A stretch of 64,000 nt of DNA from Bimastos eiseni (lineage: Eukaryota; Annelida; Clitellata; Crassiclitellata; Lumbricidae): NCBI GenBank assembly GCA_959347315.1, contig OY365809.1:40307219-40371218 (forward strand), given 5' to 3'. The stretch's first letter is position 1; every line of letters starts with the position of its first letter. The notes under the pieces are model-generated. The model saw only the letters and a program-made list of their open reading frames with translations. It was not told the DNA's origin and did not search any database. The position numbers and the translations under genes are program-made. Positions 26,501 to 36,441 of the stretch are shown one piece after another.

Positions 26501-29500
26501 AAGCGACGTCATTTAAGTATACTAAATTTGAGTTGGCTGTGTCGCTTGAAGTATGAGACTTATTGTGCAATTATATAAAGAATTATAAAAACAGGATAGT
26601 AATAATGATATTCGTTTATTACAGACTAGCTGGGACACCCGGTGTAGTAGGCCAAATACACTCCCCAGGCCACTTTTAAACACTCCCGAGTCAATTTGTA
26701 CTAGGATATATTCACTGGTGGAGTTAATTCATGGTAGGAAAATTGTTAGAGGGCAACCGCGGGTTTCATGAACCCCTCGACTGCGTTGTCAGGTGTTCCC
26801 AGAGCAAGCGGTGAAGGTTTCGAATGAATAGTTCTAAAACTGTGCAAATGCATCGTCTGACAAAGACACACAGACAGAGATCTCTATTTATCATTATTAC
26901 TGAGTTAATGCTAATTCTTTAAATTGTTAAATGGGTTACTCGCATTGTTACGTCGCCAAATTTTAAAACAATAGGCCTATATCGTTTGATACAAAGTTTA
27001 GATTCTACCAGTGTTGTATGCAAGACTTGAAACTTCAAGACCAAGACGAGACCGAGACAGTGAGGTGCCGAGACCGAGACCGAGACAGTGACGTACTAAG
27101 ACCGAGATCGAGACCGAGACACTAGGTTCAAGACAGTTCGAGACAGTAAAAGACAAGTGATCCTATATAAAAGGCTGTAAAATACTAATGTATCAGTTTT
27201 CGGGAATAATGTTTATTTGTAATTTCAATTTGAAACTTAAAATGTATATAGTACAAATTCCTGAGAACTGTTTTTATATTGCCGCGCAAGATTTTAAGAC
27301 AGTTCACGCGAAACTTACCAAGACCGCTTGTTCGAGACAGAACAAGACTTTCACTTCAAGACAGGTTCTAAAAATTCGAGACTCTACCTCGAGACCGAGA
27401 CAGCAGGCTCGAGAGACCGAGACCGAGACACTAAAAAACTGTCTCGAGACGTCTCGAGACCGAGACACTGTCTTGAGACCATACAACTCTGGATTCTGCT
27501 AACATTTAGTTAATTATAAAAATTCTGCTAATATGCTATTGTTACGTCACTTCAAATATGAAATAAATCTATTGTTGTTTAAATTCTTTGAGGTTACAGG
27601 GATTACAAACATTGTTGAATCATGTCAATTTTGATTCAGCCAATTGCCAAATAATTTCACTACGAGAATACAGCTAGGCATATCGTTTCAACATTTCTCT
27701 TATGAGAAACGTTCATTGTTAAAAAATTAATTTAGAGATTAAAGGCGCATTTTTAGGCCTACGTCACTTCAAATATGAAAAGCGTCATTGTTATAAAGTT
27801 TAAATTTAGAGAATAAAGCCCTATTGCTGCATCAATTCAGCTGTAAAACATGTTTATTGTTAGTACCGTTAACGTAGAGAAATACAGCTCCCTTGTTACG
27901 TAAAGTCTATAATGACTAATCTTACATTTAAAGTATAGATTATGAAAGAAGTCTATTTCTAGTAGTATTGCAGTGCAGGTCTGGAGCGCTTAACGACTCT
28001 GTTTAACGAAAACGGGTCATCATCATCATCATCATCGTCATCGTCTTCGTCTTCGTCCATGGGTTCATCACCCGTTGGTGTCAATCCGCTCAATCGTATG
28101 TGTCACTGTTCTTTTCTATTCGTCTCAACCCTGCGCCATCAGGCTTATAGTGTGTGTATATCCCGTCCGCACCAGTCTCTAACATCATCGAGCCATTCTC
28201 TGTTTGGTCTGCTTTTCTTCCGGTGCCATCAATCACTCGAAACATAACCTGTCTGATTAGTCGGTTATTTATCAATCCACAAACGTGCCCAAAGAACTTC
28301 AGCTTTCTTTCCATTATCTGTTGCACGATGTTTTTGTTGTTTTGCATTCTTCTCCACACCGCTCTGTTTGATGATATCTTCTGTTGCCATCTGATACGTT
28401 GGATCCTTTAGTAGTATCTCACCTCGAACGCTAGCATCTTGTTTCTGTCCCTTTTGTGCAGTATCCACGATTCACACGATTTTACGATATTGCGGGTGCT
28501 GGTCAGGTGGCAAAATTTACTCGCCGCAAACCTCTGGAAAAGATAGTCTGCAGTGAGGAACATGAGACGGGGCTAATTTAATATGGAAATCAGGCGCGTT
28601 AGTTATTGAATCACGGCGTGACTCGGAGCGCTTGCCAAATTGAACACTCGCGATCGGGTATTTTTGGGTATAGGAGGGCAAAGGGATGCACCCTCTAGTT
28701 AAGAATTTAGTTCCTGGCGAAGCAGGGTTGTAAGGCAAGTAGTGTAGTAAACCTTGCACGAACATGTGGCACTCCATTACCTTTTCAATTCCAATATTAT
28801 TCGTCAGACTACGCCAGTGTTCCAACTTCTAACTATACTCTGCTTTAGCCGGGTCAGTAGCAAGGCTCCTATGTGTATAGTTGCTTTATCAACAGCTTTA
28901 TGAGTTATATGCGCCACTGCTCATACTCTGGCAGTGCCAGTCCCTATCCTAAATAAAGAAGGAGGGCCGCGCTAATCATTGTTTGTGCCTACATAACCAT
29001 GATTATATCATATAAATAAATATATATAATATAACATTCACATGTATACAGACCAATTAATTGTAACGTATATAATTATGTTGTCTATCGGTTGCAGGTG
29101 TCACGTGGACTTCAAAGCCCCGGCGGTTCCGTTGCTGCCATCTGTGGCTGTCTTTGTCAACCTCTACCTGGCGCTCAACCTCCCAGCTCTCACCTGGATG
29201 AGGCTTGGCGTCTGGATTTGCATAGGTAAGCAAGGCAACAATTATTCATGTGGCGCCTGGAGTTCTGTGACTATCGACATCTATCATGGGGCCAAAGAGA
29301 ATGGTTATTGTTGTGATTGTTGCTCTTGCTGTTGTTATTCATGAATTAAATAATTATCCGAAGAAAAGGAACGAAAACATTCTGGGACGGATAAAACTCG
29401 TCACGAACAAGCCGGTAGGTGACGTTTTGGCGCAGATCTCTAATACACACACGGACGCGGGGTCGCGCGTGCGCACACACTTACGTACACACACACACCT

Positions 29501-31040
29501 ACAGACACACACACGCACACACACACATTATATAAGCATATTATACTTGTATATATAAGGCACATCGCAAATGAGTCGGTTCCAGTTCCTTCTCTCGATG
29601 TGGATCGCTTTCAATAATAAGTCCATTGATGATTGATTGGACTTCATCGACACGATTTCATTTGGTGCCTGTGTCTCGACCAACGAATAGAGGGAGATAA
29701 GTAAGGTGCATCAGCCGGGAACATTAAACCATCTGCGTCCTTTAATATCACTGGCTCTTGACGTTTTTAAGCGAGGTACCGTATTAACTTTGTTCATCAT
29801 AGACCACTAATGGTAGGACCTAAATGCGATCTCTCTATGTCATAAAGAGCTACACATGAAGTAAACAGAAGAGTCCAAGGGATTTTTCGGCTTAGTTGCT
29901 GACTGTTCCCGTTTCATGTTTGTATAGTTGCATGTCTCTATGTATGTCCATGTAACTATATATATATATATTATATATATATATATACGTTTTTATAATG
30001 GGCGCTGTATCCTTGGCTTTCTAGAAGAAAGGAACGGCATAGCCTGTCCTTCAAACGAAGGCACCCGCGTAGGGGCGTTGTGAGCGTTCAGACGAACTAT
30101 TCCAGGAAGAGAGGCTCTATCATGTTTACGTCGGAGTATATATCTCAAACAATGTGCAGCTCGTATATCTTGCGTTGCTTTTGAGAGGCTGTCAAAGGAC
30201 GATATATGTTAATACGCTGGTACACGAGGCTAAGCCACGATGAATGATGAATCGTCGGGTACGTGGTTGTTTATGGTTCGTGCAGCGAGGATGTTAGCGA
30301 TATTTCCAGGTTCAGAGCAGAAGGTCATCTCTCTTTTTTGTTCGCATTTAACGAGATTCATTGAGTAAAATCTTAAGAGAGATCTCATAAACGGACTGGC
30401 TCTTCTCGTCTCATTCTGTACTGTTGCGTCTATTACCTGTGGAGACTGAGAGGAGGAGCCCATAGGCGTTGGATGGGGGCGAGCCTCTAATTGGGGTCTC
30501 TGCGAGAGGACTCAGTCCAATTAACCTTGTACAATAGCAGAAAAACTTCACATGTACTTATATTGATGTGTTTGTGGGTGTGGGTGTTTGTACGTGGGAT
30601 TTGGGATACGTAATAATAGACTTAACATACCATGCAATGTATGCATACATACCACTGTATAATGAGGGATGTAGTATTTCTATGTGCTCTATACCAGCAC
30701 ATATACATCACATATCACATATCACATATACATCACATATACATCACATATACATCACATATACATCACATATACATCATATATACATCACATATACATC
30801 ACATATACATCACATATACATCACATATACATTATATATACATTATACAATGTAATTGTCATACCTACATAAATACTTGCTTACGTGCGTACAAAACATA
30901 TCATGTGTATAGGTCTAATGATGGTGAAACAATAAAAAAACTGTGGTTATGGTTATGTAACCCATGTTCGTAAGACAAGGTCCACTTCAATACAGGTACG
31001 CATCTATACATGCATGGCAGTAGAGGTAGACTGGAGACAC

Positions 31041-31085
<45 letters not shown>

Positions 31086-31368
31086 GACAGACAGAGACAG
31101 ACAGAGACAGACAGACAGAGACAGACAGACAGAGACAGACAGACAGAGACAGACAGACAGAGACAGACAGACAGAGACAGACAGACAGAGACAGACAGAC
31201 AGAGACAGACAGACAGAGACAGACAGACAGAGACAGACAGACAGAGACAGACAGACAGAGACAGACAGACAGAGACAGACAGACAGAGACAGACAGACAG
31301 AGACAGACAGACAGAGACAGACAGACAGAGACAGACAGACAGAGACAGACAGACAGAGACAGACAGAC

Positions 31369-31417
<49 letters not shown>

Positions 31418-33254
31418 GACAGACAGACAGACAGACAGAGAGAGATACAGAGACAGATGGCGCGTTGAGCTTGCTCCAGCTTTTCTCTCTCCACATATCT
31501 CTCGCGCATCCTGTCTCTGTCTATCTGTCTCCAGTATACCCAATGTGCATACATGCATACACACATACAATACAAAAGTACATTCCATATAAACCAATGC
31601 TCGTAAGACACTTCAACTATCCGTAAGACTATAGCCATTGACCAGAAAGGCTATTCATTTAATATGACTTCCACCTGTATTCATTACCATTCTCTAACAT
31701 CTGACTTGTGGAAATTTTCTGAAATGCATGTACGCCTATTAATACACAAGTCCGTAATTTGTATATGAATACTGCAATGACGACGACTAAAAGCAAGAAC
31801 AAGACATTGAATGGGCGCTATACAAATTATTTATTCATTGATTCATTCATCCAACCATTCATCTTTCCATTCAGAAATTGTTTCATCTTTTCCTTCATTT
31901 AGGCCTATCATCCCATCCATCCATTCATTCATCCACTCATCTATTCAATCATCCATCCATCCGTCCACCCATCCATTAATTTAGGCATCTATTCATTCAT
32001 TCATCCATCCATTAATTAATTGATCAATTCATGTATTCATTCATTTATCTTTCCATCTATTCATCCATCCATCCATTCATCCACCTATCCATCCATCCAT
32101 CCATCCATCCATCCATTCATCCACCTATCCATTCATTCGTCCATCCATTCATCCATCCATCCATTCATTCATTCATCCATTCATCCATTAACTCATTCAT
32201 CTATTCATTCGTTCACCTAATCATCCATTCATCCAATTGTTTCGTTGTCGTTTCTTCTTTCCTTTTCTCTTTCACCCATTACATTTTCATTCCAAGGGTT
32301 ATGCAACGCCTTTTCCAGTTTTCCAGATGACTGGGAAAAACAGAAAAATATCGTCGCTCCCAACTCTCTCCGGACACAACAATAAACACTAGACTAGACT
32401 AACCCTCAACGACGGCCATCGACACTCGTGTTATGTCTATCGTTGTAGGTCTTCTCCTTTACTTCGGCTACAGCATGATGCACAGCGTCAAAGGCCGCAA
32501 ATCCCAGCTGCAGCAGCAGCAGCAGCAGCCGACTCAGCCTCCGTTGCCCGAGGATGACCAGTCGCAGAGACAGCAGCAGACGGACATGGAACGGGCCACC
32601 AACACCCTGACCGACCTCACTCAGCAGACCAATGGACAGCTGCCCCGCACGGCTTCCACCGAATTCAACGGGGGACAGCTGCCGCCTCCGCGCCGACCGC
32701 CCCCACCGAGGCAGGAGTCCCTATCGAAAATGAAGCGCAACCAGGACCGAACGACGACCAACGGCGCCTATGATGACAAGAGGGGCTTGGCGGACGGCAG
32801 TGACCGGCGCCCCATCTACCAGCCCCCGAGGACTGGCGGGGAGATGGACTACCAGCGCCACCAGGATCCGGATGTCCGCCTAAGAGGGGGTGGGACCACT
32901 GCTGGGAATGCCAACAGCCCGGCGGGGAGTGTCGTCGGTCGAGACGCTGAGACTAGGAGAGGCACGGACCCCGCTCAGATGAACATCTACTCGAGACCGA
33001 GGCCTCGTCCCGGACAGTCCAAGGCCATGCAGCAGGGTGACCCGGCGGATTGGAGCGGTCAAGCCGAGCCGATGCGCAACGATCCGAGGATGAGTGGAGG
33101 ATGGAGCGGTCAGCAAGGGGTCCAGTACGACGTCTATGCCGATCTGTGGAATGAAAACGAAGAGGAGGCGGTTAGTTACAAGACATCCAATCCGTTCATT
33201 AACAATCCAGAACCAGGCAGAACCAGTAGACCGAAGAATCCCTTCAGAGAATAA
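11136..33254 (+). CDS. SLC7A14: SLC7A14-like cationic amino acid transporter (5' incomplete)
   Basis: Seven exons: 11136-11366, 18659-18867, 19320-19675, 24563-24687, 25233-25821, 29098-29225 and 32449-33254. Phases agree at all six introns and all have GT-AG ends. The visible product is 813 residues plus a partial first codon, and the first ~100 residues of the family are missing. Diagnostic peptides are [77 protein letters not shown] and LILRYQP. They fit SLC7A14 better than CAT1-4, especially KTTGSAY, the [13 protein letters not shown] segment and ANHT-like TNHT. SLC7A14 is a many-pass membrane protein; in vertebrates it is neuronal/retinal and lysosomal. The cytosolic tail (about 250 residues) is much longer than in vertebrates. 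It has a Gln run, a Pro-rich stretch ([12 protein letters not shown]) and two NPF motifs near the end, which are EH-domain ligands in other proteins. N-terminal exons were searched for and not found. Confidence 0.93.
11395..11476. repeat. (AT)n(GT)n microsatellite
   Basis: About 62 bp of alternating AT followed by about 20 bp of GT, just inside the SLC7A14 intron. Confidence 0.95.
11785..11940. repeat. (CATCGT)n / (CAT)n microsatellite
   Basis: About 150 bp of trinucleotides alternating catcat and cgt. Open frames over it are repeat by-products. Confidence 0.95.
12907..12965. repeat. Degenerate telomere-like CCCTAA patch
   Basis: Several imperfect ccctaa/ctaaccc words (gaccctaacgg, ctaaccctac, cctaaccctaaa) within 60 bp. 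This may be a short interstitial telomere-like tract or chance C/A-rich sequence. Confidence 0.3.
13990..14245 (+). mobile_element. LINE 3' end: RT C-terminal relic
   Basis: The + frame reads [12 protein letters not shown] then [11 protein letters not shown], which matches the conserved C-terminal motif of CR1/jockey-type reverse transcriptases. It is followed by the tail gagggggcgctatttaaagg. The protein fragment is only about 85 codons, so this is a 5'-truncated, inactive insertion. Confidence 0.75.
14290..14462. repeat. 15-bp array: attagattacgtaag
   Basis: About 11 imperfect units of attagattacgtaag, two of them interrupted by ggcctacgta. A second array of the same unit in the same direction lies at 14905-15025, so the pair may bound or derive from one element. 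Confidence 0.8.
14905..15025. repeat. 15-bp array, second block
   Basis: About seven units of attagattacgtaag-type sequence in the same direction as 14290-14462. Because 15 is a multiple of three, a + frame stays open as LDYVR repeats; it is not a gene. Confidence 0.8.
15870..15930 (+). mobile_element. LINE/SINE 3' tail
   Basis: The sequence gaaggggcgctatttaaatt followed by an A/T-rich end matches the tails at 14220-14245 and, reversed, at 23755. This is a short relic. Confidence 0.5.
16135..16390 (-). mobile_element. LINE C-terminal relic, copy 1
   Basis: Closely similar along about 200 bp to 28060-28260 (shared words such as tgtgtgtatatcccgtccgc and ctctaacatcatcgagcca). That second copy carries a recognisable endonuclease-reverse transcriptase C-terminus on the - strand; this copy is more decayed. 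Confidence 0.65.
17043..17335. repeat. ~290-bp polypyrimidine (CT-rich) tract
   Basis: Almost all C and T on the + strand, with cctcctcctcctcc near its start. Open frames over it read as Pro/Ser/Phe/Leu low complexity. Such mirror-prone tracts can form triplex DNA. Confidence 0.8.
17536..17583. repeat. (TA)n(GA)n microsatellite
   Basis: TA dinucleotides followed by gagagagaga. Confidence 0.9.
18659..18867 (+). CDS. SLC7A14: SLC7A14 exon b
   Basis: Acceptor ctgatag|GA, donor GGG|gtaagt. It encodes [18 protein letters not shown] through [10 protein letters not shown], with the conserved SYPD and FNNVLN stretches. Phase 1 in, phase 0 out. Confidence 0.93.
19020..19090. repeat. AT-rich (AATAAT/ATGATA) tract
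   Basis: A run of aat/gat trinucleotides in the intron after exon b; low complexity. Confidence 0.8.
19185..19300 (-). mobile_element. tRNA-derived SINE-like relic
   Basis: Reading the - strand, a GTAGTGTAATGGA-like A box and a GGTTCGATTCCC-like B box (seen on + as gggaatcgaacc) sit at tRNA-like spacing. There is no acceptor stem or cloverleaf I can support, so this is a SINE relic and not a tRNA gene. Confidence 0.45.
19320..19675 (+). CDS. SLC7A14: SLC7A14 exon c
   Basis: Acceptor gtgaag|GTG, donor TTCGA|gtgagt. It encodes [45 protein letters not shown] and [16 protein letters not shown] through DGLLF. This is the best-conserved exon of the gene. Confidence 0.95.
19697..19733. repeat. 33-nt perfect match to 13677-13710
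   Basis: A 33-nt run centred on cactagacagtttctgcctg, ending in gcagacattt, occurs identically near 13677-13710. The two copies are 6 kb apart, and this one starts about 25 bp after the exon c donor. Family unknown. Confidence 0.7.
19907..19994. repeat. 88-bp perfect-armed hairpin
   Basis: The left arm begins cacttgaaagcatatatata and the right arm ends tatatatgctttcaagtg, its exact reverse complement. They enclose an AT-rich loop containing tacatgcttgaaaagataat. A small MITE or a cruciform-forming repeat is the likely explanation. Confidence 0.8.
19995..20917. other. Intronic, TATG/TGTA-rich, no gene
   Basis: From about 20500 the sequence becomes a degenerate tatg/tgta repeat (open frames rich in Cys, Met, Tyr and Val are by-products). 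Nothing else is recognised. Confidence 0.5.
20918..21875. repeat. 41-bp minisatellite, ~23 copies
   Basis: Unit of 41 bp: gtatacgtagatatggaaac followed by gattatctttcaaacagaaga. Units are 95-100% alike; recurrent variants are gaaacg/gcaacg, attatc/attgtc and tagata/tatata. It lies inside the SLC7A14 intron between exons c and d. One unit near 21130 carries an extra insert. Confidence 0.95.
22045..22260 (+). mobile_element. LINE RT C-terminal relic
   Basis: The + frame contains [16 protein letters not shown], which resembles the HWLPV-RI-FK-L motif near the end of CR1/L2-type reverse transcriptases. It is decayed and short. Confidence 0.5.
22261..23754. other. Intronic, no gene recognised
   Basis: Mixed-composition intron sequence of SLC7A14. 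Open frames on both strands are short and unrelated to known exons. Confidence 0.4.
23755..24060 (-). mobile_element. LINE 3' end, RT C-terminal relic (-)
   Basis: The - frame reads [11 protein letters not shown] then [14 protein letters not shown] and ends [11 protein letters not shown], the same element as 13990-14245. Its 3' tail on the + strand is atttatatagcgcctcttca at the left edge. Confidence 0.8.
24563..24687 (+). CDS. SLC7A14: SLC7A14 exon d
   Basis: Acceptor ttttcag|G, donor ATAG|gtcagc. It encodes [18 protein letters not shown] through IEMMSIG. Phase 2 in, phase 1 out. Confidence 0.93.
24827..25116. repeat. (ATGT)n microsatellite, ~290 bp
   Basis: About 72 tetranucleotides with a single t-for-g interruption near 24982. 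All three + frames stay open. It ends about 115 bp before the acceptor of exon e. Confidence 0.98.
25233..25821 (+). CDS. SLC7A14: SLC7A14 exon e
   Basis: Acceptor tggtgtag|GG, donor AACAA|gtaaga. It encodes [19 protein letters not shown], an acidic/Ser-rich cytosolic loop (about 120 residues, with [10 protein letters not shown]), then [19 protein letters not shown], two more membrane helices and ILRQPQN. The loop position and the GLPG...RPT-like sequence match vertebrate SLC7A14. GC-rich compared with its introns. Confidence 0.95.
25870..26080 (-). mobile_element. LINE/SINE 3' tail region (-)
   Basis: Begins ttatatagcgcctctcacag and contains gatcagaggcgatcccagcg, matching the reversed tails at 23760, 46250 and 51800. 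The coding part is not recognisable. Confidence 0.55.
26100..26545. repeat. 41-bp array with CGACGTCA and TAATTAATAT
   Basis: About ten units; the core reads gcgacgtcactcaaactatg accttactaattaatatccaa (41 bp). The middle units (26270-26410) are nearly identical and the edges diverge. Each unit has a CRE-like CGACGTCA and a homeodomain-like TTAATTAA-type core. Confidence 0.9.
26740..26915 (+). mobile_element. Dispersed repeat, partner of 37290-37450
   Basis: Shares caggtgttc, gaaggtttcga and aaaactgtgcaaatgcatcg with 37330-37410, then a (acag)-type run and a ttattat-like end. This looks like the 3' end of a non-LTR element. Confidence 0.6.
27025..27485. repeat. CGAGAC hexamer-rich arrays
   Basis: Two blocks (27025-27165 and 27295-27485) of degenerate cgagac/caagac words such as gagaccgagaccgagacag. 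About 130 bp of ordinary sequence separates them. The frames over them have Arg/Asp/Thr repeats and are not genes. Confidence 0.8.
27486..28014. other. Intronic; weak internal repetition, no gene
   Basis: AT-rich. The words acgtcacttcaaatatgaaa recur at 27545 and 27763, suggesting an old ~215-bp duplication. No exon recognised. Confidence 0.4.
28015..28470 (-). mobile_element. LINE ORF2 C-terminal relic (-)
   Basis: The - frame contains [19 protein letters not shown] then [10 protein letters not shown], matching the familiar [10 protein letters not shown]...GRRGRP motif at the end of many endonuclease/reverse transcriptase ORFs. A second frame upstream (28265-28468) continues the same protein, so a frameshift separates them. 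A (cat)n run caps the + left end at 28018-28040. Copy 1 is at 16135-16390. Confidence 0.75.
28900..28985 (-). repeat. Dispersed repeat, - copy
   Basis: The reverse complement of the repeat at 10888-10990, recognisable by ctctggcagtgccagtccct and aaataaagaaggagggccgc. Confidence 0.6.
29098..29225 (+). CDS. SLC7A14: SLC7A14 exon f
   Basis: Acceptor cggttgcag|G, donor ATAG|gtaagc. It encodes [19 protein letters not shown] through [10 protein letters not shown], the conserved F-AP-LP-P...VN-YL segment of the family. Confidence 0.93.
30695..30850. repeat. 11-bp catcacatata array
   Basis: About 13 units. All frames remain open in part because no unit contains a stop in those frames. Confidence 0.9.
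31045..31445. repeat. 14-bp GACAGACAGACAGA array
   Basis: About 400 bp of acag tetramers interrupted at regular steps by an extra ag, giving a 14-bp unit (gacagacagacaga) repeated about 20 times and flanked by pure (acag)n. Long Ser/Val/Cys/Leu or Arg/Gln/Thr/Asp frames are by-products. Confidence 0.95.
31840..32230. repeat. (CATC)/(CATT) degenerate repeat
   Basis: Tetranucleotide repeat of cattcatcc words, most regular at 32050-32200. Confidence 0.9.
32449..33254 (+). CDS. SLC7A14: SLC7A14 terminal exon g
   Basis: Acceptor cgttgtag|GT; stop TAA at 33252-33254. It encodes the last membrane helix ([13 protein letters not shown]) and a cytosolic tail of about 250 residues. The tail has a Gln run (8 of 9 residues), a [17 protein letters not shown] stretch, [20 protein letters not shown] and repeated Arg-Pro-rich sequence. 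It ends in [11 protein letters not shown] and RPKNPFRE. Vertebrate tails are roughly 100 residues. Confidence 0.92.
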
Positions 33255-35324
33255 GAGAGACGTCGTGGGATTAGTCTTATAGCTTGGTAAGATATTCCTG
33301 ACGAAGGTCTAATTGGTGCCACAAACGCGGGCGACCGATGAACACCGTTCACCGTTCACCGATCACGGAATGGACACACGCCTGTCAGTATGAGTGACCA
33401 TAGGCACTTGATGGGACCCATGTGGACTCTCTCTCTCTATACGAGGTCATGTGGAAATTTGGATGCATTTAGGCAAGTTGGCAGCAACGTTGGCTGAATT
33501 AACAGAGAAGTGGATCTAGTCTATGGTAATATGTGTAATCCTTGGAGTCCTGAACCTTGCCATAGTTCCAGTAATATTTGGGTTCCTTCACTCTTTGTAT
33601 CGTGACGAGTGATGTCACCGAATTTAGCATCATGTATGTGCTCCGAAAATCTTCATGGCAACTTGAATAGATGTTCATATCATCTGATACTGTCTTTGAG
33701 CTAAATTGCCATGCAATGCAATCCAGTCGGGCCCAAGAATCGTCAATACTGCAATAGCCAATAGAAATTCGATTGGCCGCCGTGGCCAGTTCGTCTTTTT
33801 AAAACCTAGTCTAAACCCTCCAAAGTCTTCACTATGGGTGATGTTCAGAGCAACGCATTTAGGAAATAAGGTAGTCTATCTGTTGATTATAGATGCTAAG
33901 TGATGCGGCGATTCTTTGTGCCAATTGTAACTATAGAGACGTGACCAAACGTGTGAAGTCGCTGAATGCAACTTCCTCCTTTCAATAGTTTAGACGTTAG
34001 AGCCAAGTTTTGGTATAGGGCAATACAAGCCTTAGAGCAGGTTAGACATAGACCCTGTATATATGCTTGTATAATTTTGTATAATGTGCATAATTATGCA
34101 TAGTTTTCCAGAGTTCGAGAGTTGTAGCCTAGCACATATGCTTAGCACTTATTAAGTTATTATCATGAATAAGGCTGGTGCCGAGGGCTTACTAGATTTA
34201 GAGTAGCGCTACTGAAATTTGGAGTTTGCGATTTACACGCTACTTATGATTAAAAATGCGGCAGAGTATATAGCTTAGTTTTTTGGAAGGTCATGTTCTT
34301 ACCAGCCTTCGCTCATTATACGTCTGATCTCAAGATAATAAGCGGAAATATTTCAACTGCTTTAGGCTTGTATAGTTATAGGCCTAGGCGTGTACTAAGA
34401 ACAAACCGTTCATCGCGAGCTCTCAATTGGCAGTGGCGCAAAGTCAAAGTTCCGTTACCTCTCAGGATTAATTTAAAACTGCACCAATGGACCATTTGAT
34501 GCGTAGTCTGACCCTGAGTTGGTCCATTTACTCATGCCACTCCACCCTTCGACTTGACGGCTTATATCTAATCTCCATCGGAGGCCCAACCAATTTTACG
34601 CTACAGCGTTAGTAGAACGTCGCGGTTTACGTTTTGCTAATGAATGTTGGTAAGAATTTGAGTGTTTTAGCGTATACAATACAATGCATGTATGCATCAT
34701 AGGCCTACAGGATTTCTATTGTCTGTTCTTTGTGCAGTGAACTAACTATAGATATATTTATATGTAGTTTGTAGATGGGAAATTGTCTGTAGGTCTAGTC
34801 ATTGATTGCCTCTGTACTTATTTAACATTGAGACTATGGACAATATAATAATAATAATTATTATATATATATATATATATGCAGTGGCGTCGCTACCATT
34901 GAGGGTTTTTTAGTATTTTTTAATTGAAATATTTACCCCATTGAAAAAACCTGAACCGCCCGGCATTGACAGCGTTACCACAGAGTCTGCTGACAGCTTG
35001 CTATAATCATTATGCTGAGGCAGAAGTAGGCCTACCCCTCGTGATAATAGTCGCATGAACCTGCATCAACATAGACATATACTGTAGGCCTAAGTGTGAT
35101 CTAGCTGATGACTTCCGGCATTGAATAGCACTAGCATTTTTGCATGATTATGTATTGTCGTAGACAAATGATTATTGTTACATCGTTATTTTAAAAAATC
35201 TTAGGGCAAGGGAAGAGATACAATTATAGCCCTCGAGCTCCTACCCCATCATATCCAATCTGGCTCCTCTGGCCACTAATTCTAGCGTCGCCACTGAATA
35301 TATCGATTGTGCAGGTAGGCTTAT

Positions 35325-35425
35325 AGGCCTACATTAGGCTTATGGGCCTACATTAGGCTTATGGGCCTACGTTAGGCTTATAGGCCTACATTAGGCTTAT
35401 AGGCCTGCATTAGGCTTATTCACGC
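35325..35425. repeat. 19-bp taggcttataggcctacat array
   Basis: Five to six units; most hold the palindrome taggccta or a one-base variant. Confidence 0.85.
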
Positions 35426-35629
35426 AACAGGGCTACCTGCTAATTTATTTATGCATTTACGCACCGTTAAGGCGGCCTACTAGCACTGACCATATGACAG
35501 TATGCTTCCAAAGATCTTAGACTCTACGATCTTCGATGTTTTAATAATCGCGAAAATTCCTACCAGATAGGCCTATAACCTGTCTTGCTATAAAAACATG
35601 TTAATTATAGTTTAATAAATGAATACTTT

Positions 35630-35630
<1 letters not shown>

Positions 35631-35705
<75 letters not shown>
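35631..35705. repeat. (GAT)25 microsatellite
   Basis: A pure trinucleotide run of about 75 bp. Confidence 0.98.
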
Positions 35706-36225
35706 CACCGTAACCATTTACATTGGGTCATGTGCGCACGTTTACACTATAGGCCTATGTTACGCGCATCCATCTCGGCCTACGTAGGTCTATGTATAGA
35801 AACCATGGCAACGATTTCTAATTGAAAGAACCAGTTACAAAACGGTTATAGTCTAGGCTTTTAGCCTGCCAATCACATTCTGACCGTGATTGGCAAGCTA
35901 AAAGCTTAGGTTCACCGTCAATCATGGCCAAGAAGGCTACATCATATAATTTTTTATTGTCTGTCAGTCATGGTCAAGAGATACTTTTCGCCTGCCAAAA
36001 CAAAACAAACCGATAATAGTCTCCAGTTTCCAGACCTACATCCTCGCTCGAGTTCTCTCATAAACTTGGGCTCCAACTGCCGACAGACAAAATGAAATTA
36101 ATTTGTTTCACATTTATCAGGATTTACTAATAGGGTCAGCATCGGTTCAAAATCGGTTGCAAGCCTTGTAGCCAGCGGTTACGGTGGATAGTAAAAGTGC
36201 TTTCGACTACAGTGGTGATTCCCAA

Positions 36226-36228
<3 letters not shown>

Positions 36229-36256
<28 letters not shown>

Positions 36257-36404
36257 GTCTGTGTGTGTGTGAGTGTGTGTATGTGTGTGTGTGAGTGTGT
36301 GTATGTGTGTGTGTGAGTGTGTGTATGTGTGTGTGTGAGTGTGTGTATGTGTGTGTGTGAGTGTGTGTATGTGTGTGTGTGAGTGTATGTGTGTGTGTGT
36401 GTGT

Positions 36405-36440
<36 letters not shown>
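36229..36440. repeat. (TA)n then GT-rich ~20-bp repeat
   Basis: An alternating TA run, then about six units of gtgtgtgagtgtgtgtatgt, then pure (GT)n. Confidence 0.95.

Positions 36441-36441
<1 letters not shown>

Larger units (their letters stand above)
29226..32448 (+). other. SLC7A14 last intron, repeat-rich
   Basis: Holds (AC)n at about 29440-29530, an AT tract near 29956-29985, an 11-bp catcacatata array (30695-30850), a GACAGACA array (31045-31445) and CATC/CATT repeats (31840-32230). No other exon recognised. Confidence 0.7.

Noticed and set aside
30901..31638. 245-codon - strand and 192-codon + strand frames
   Set aside because: GACAGACA array by-products.
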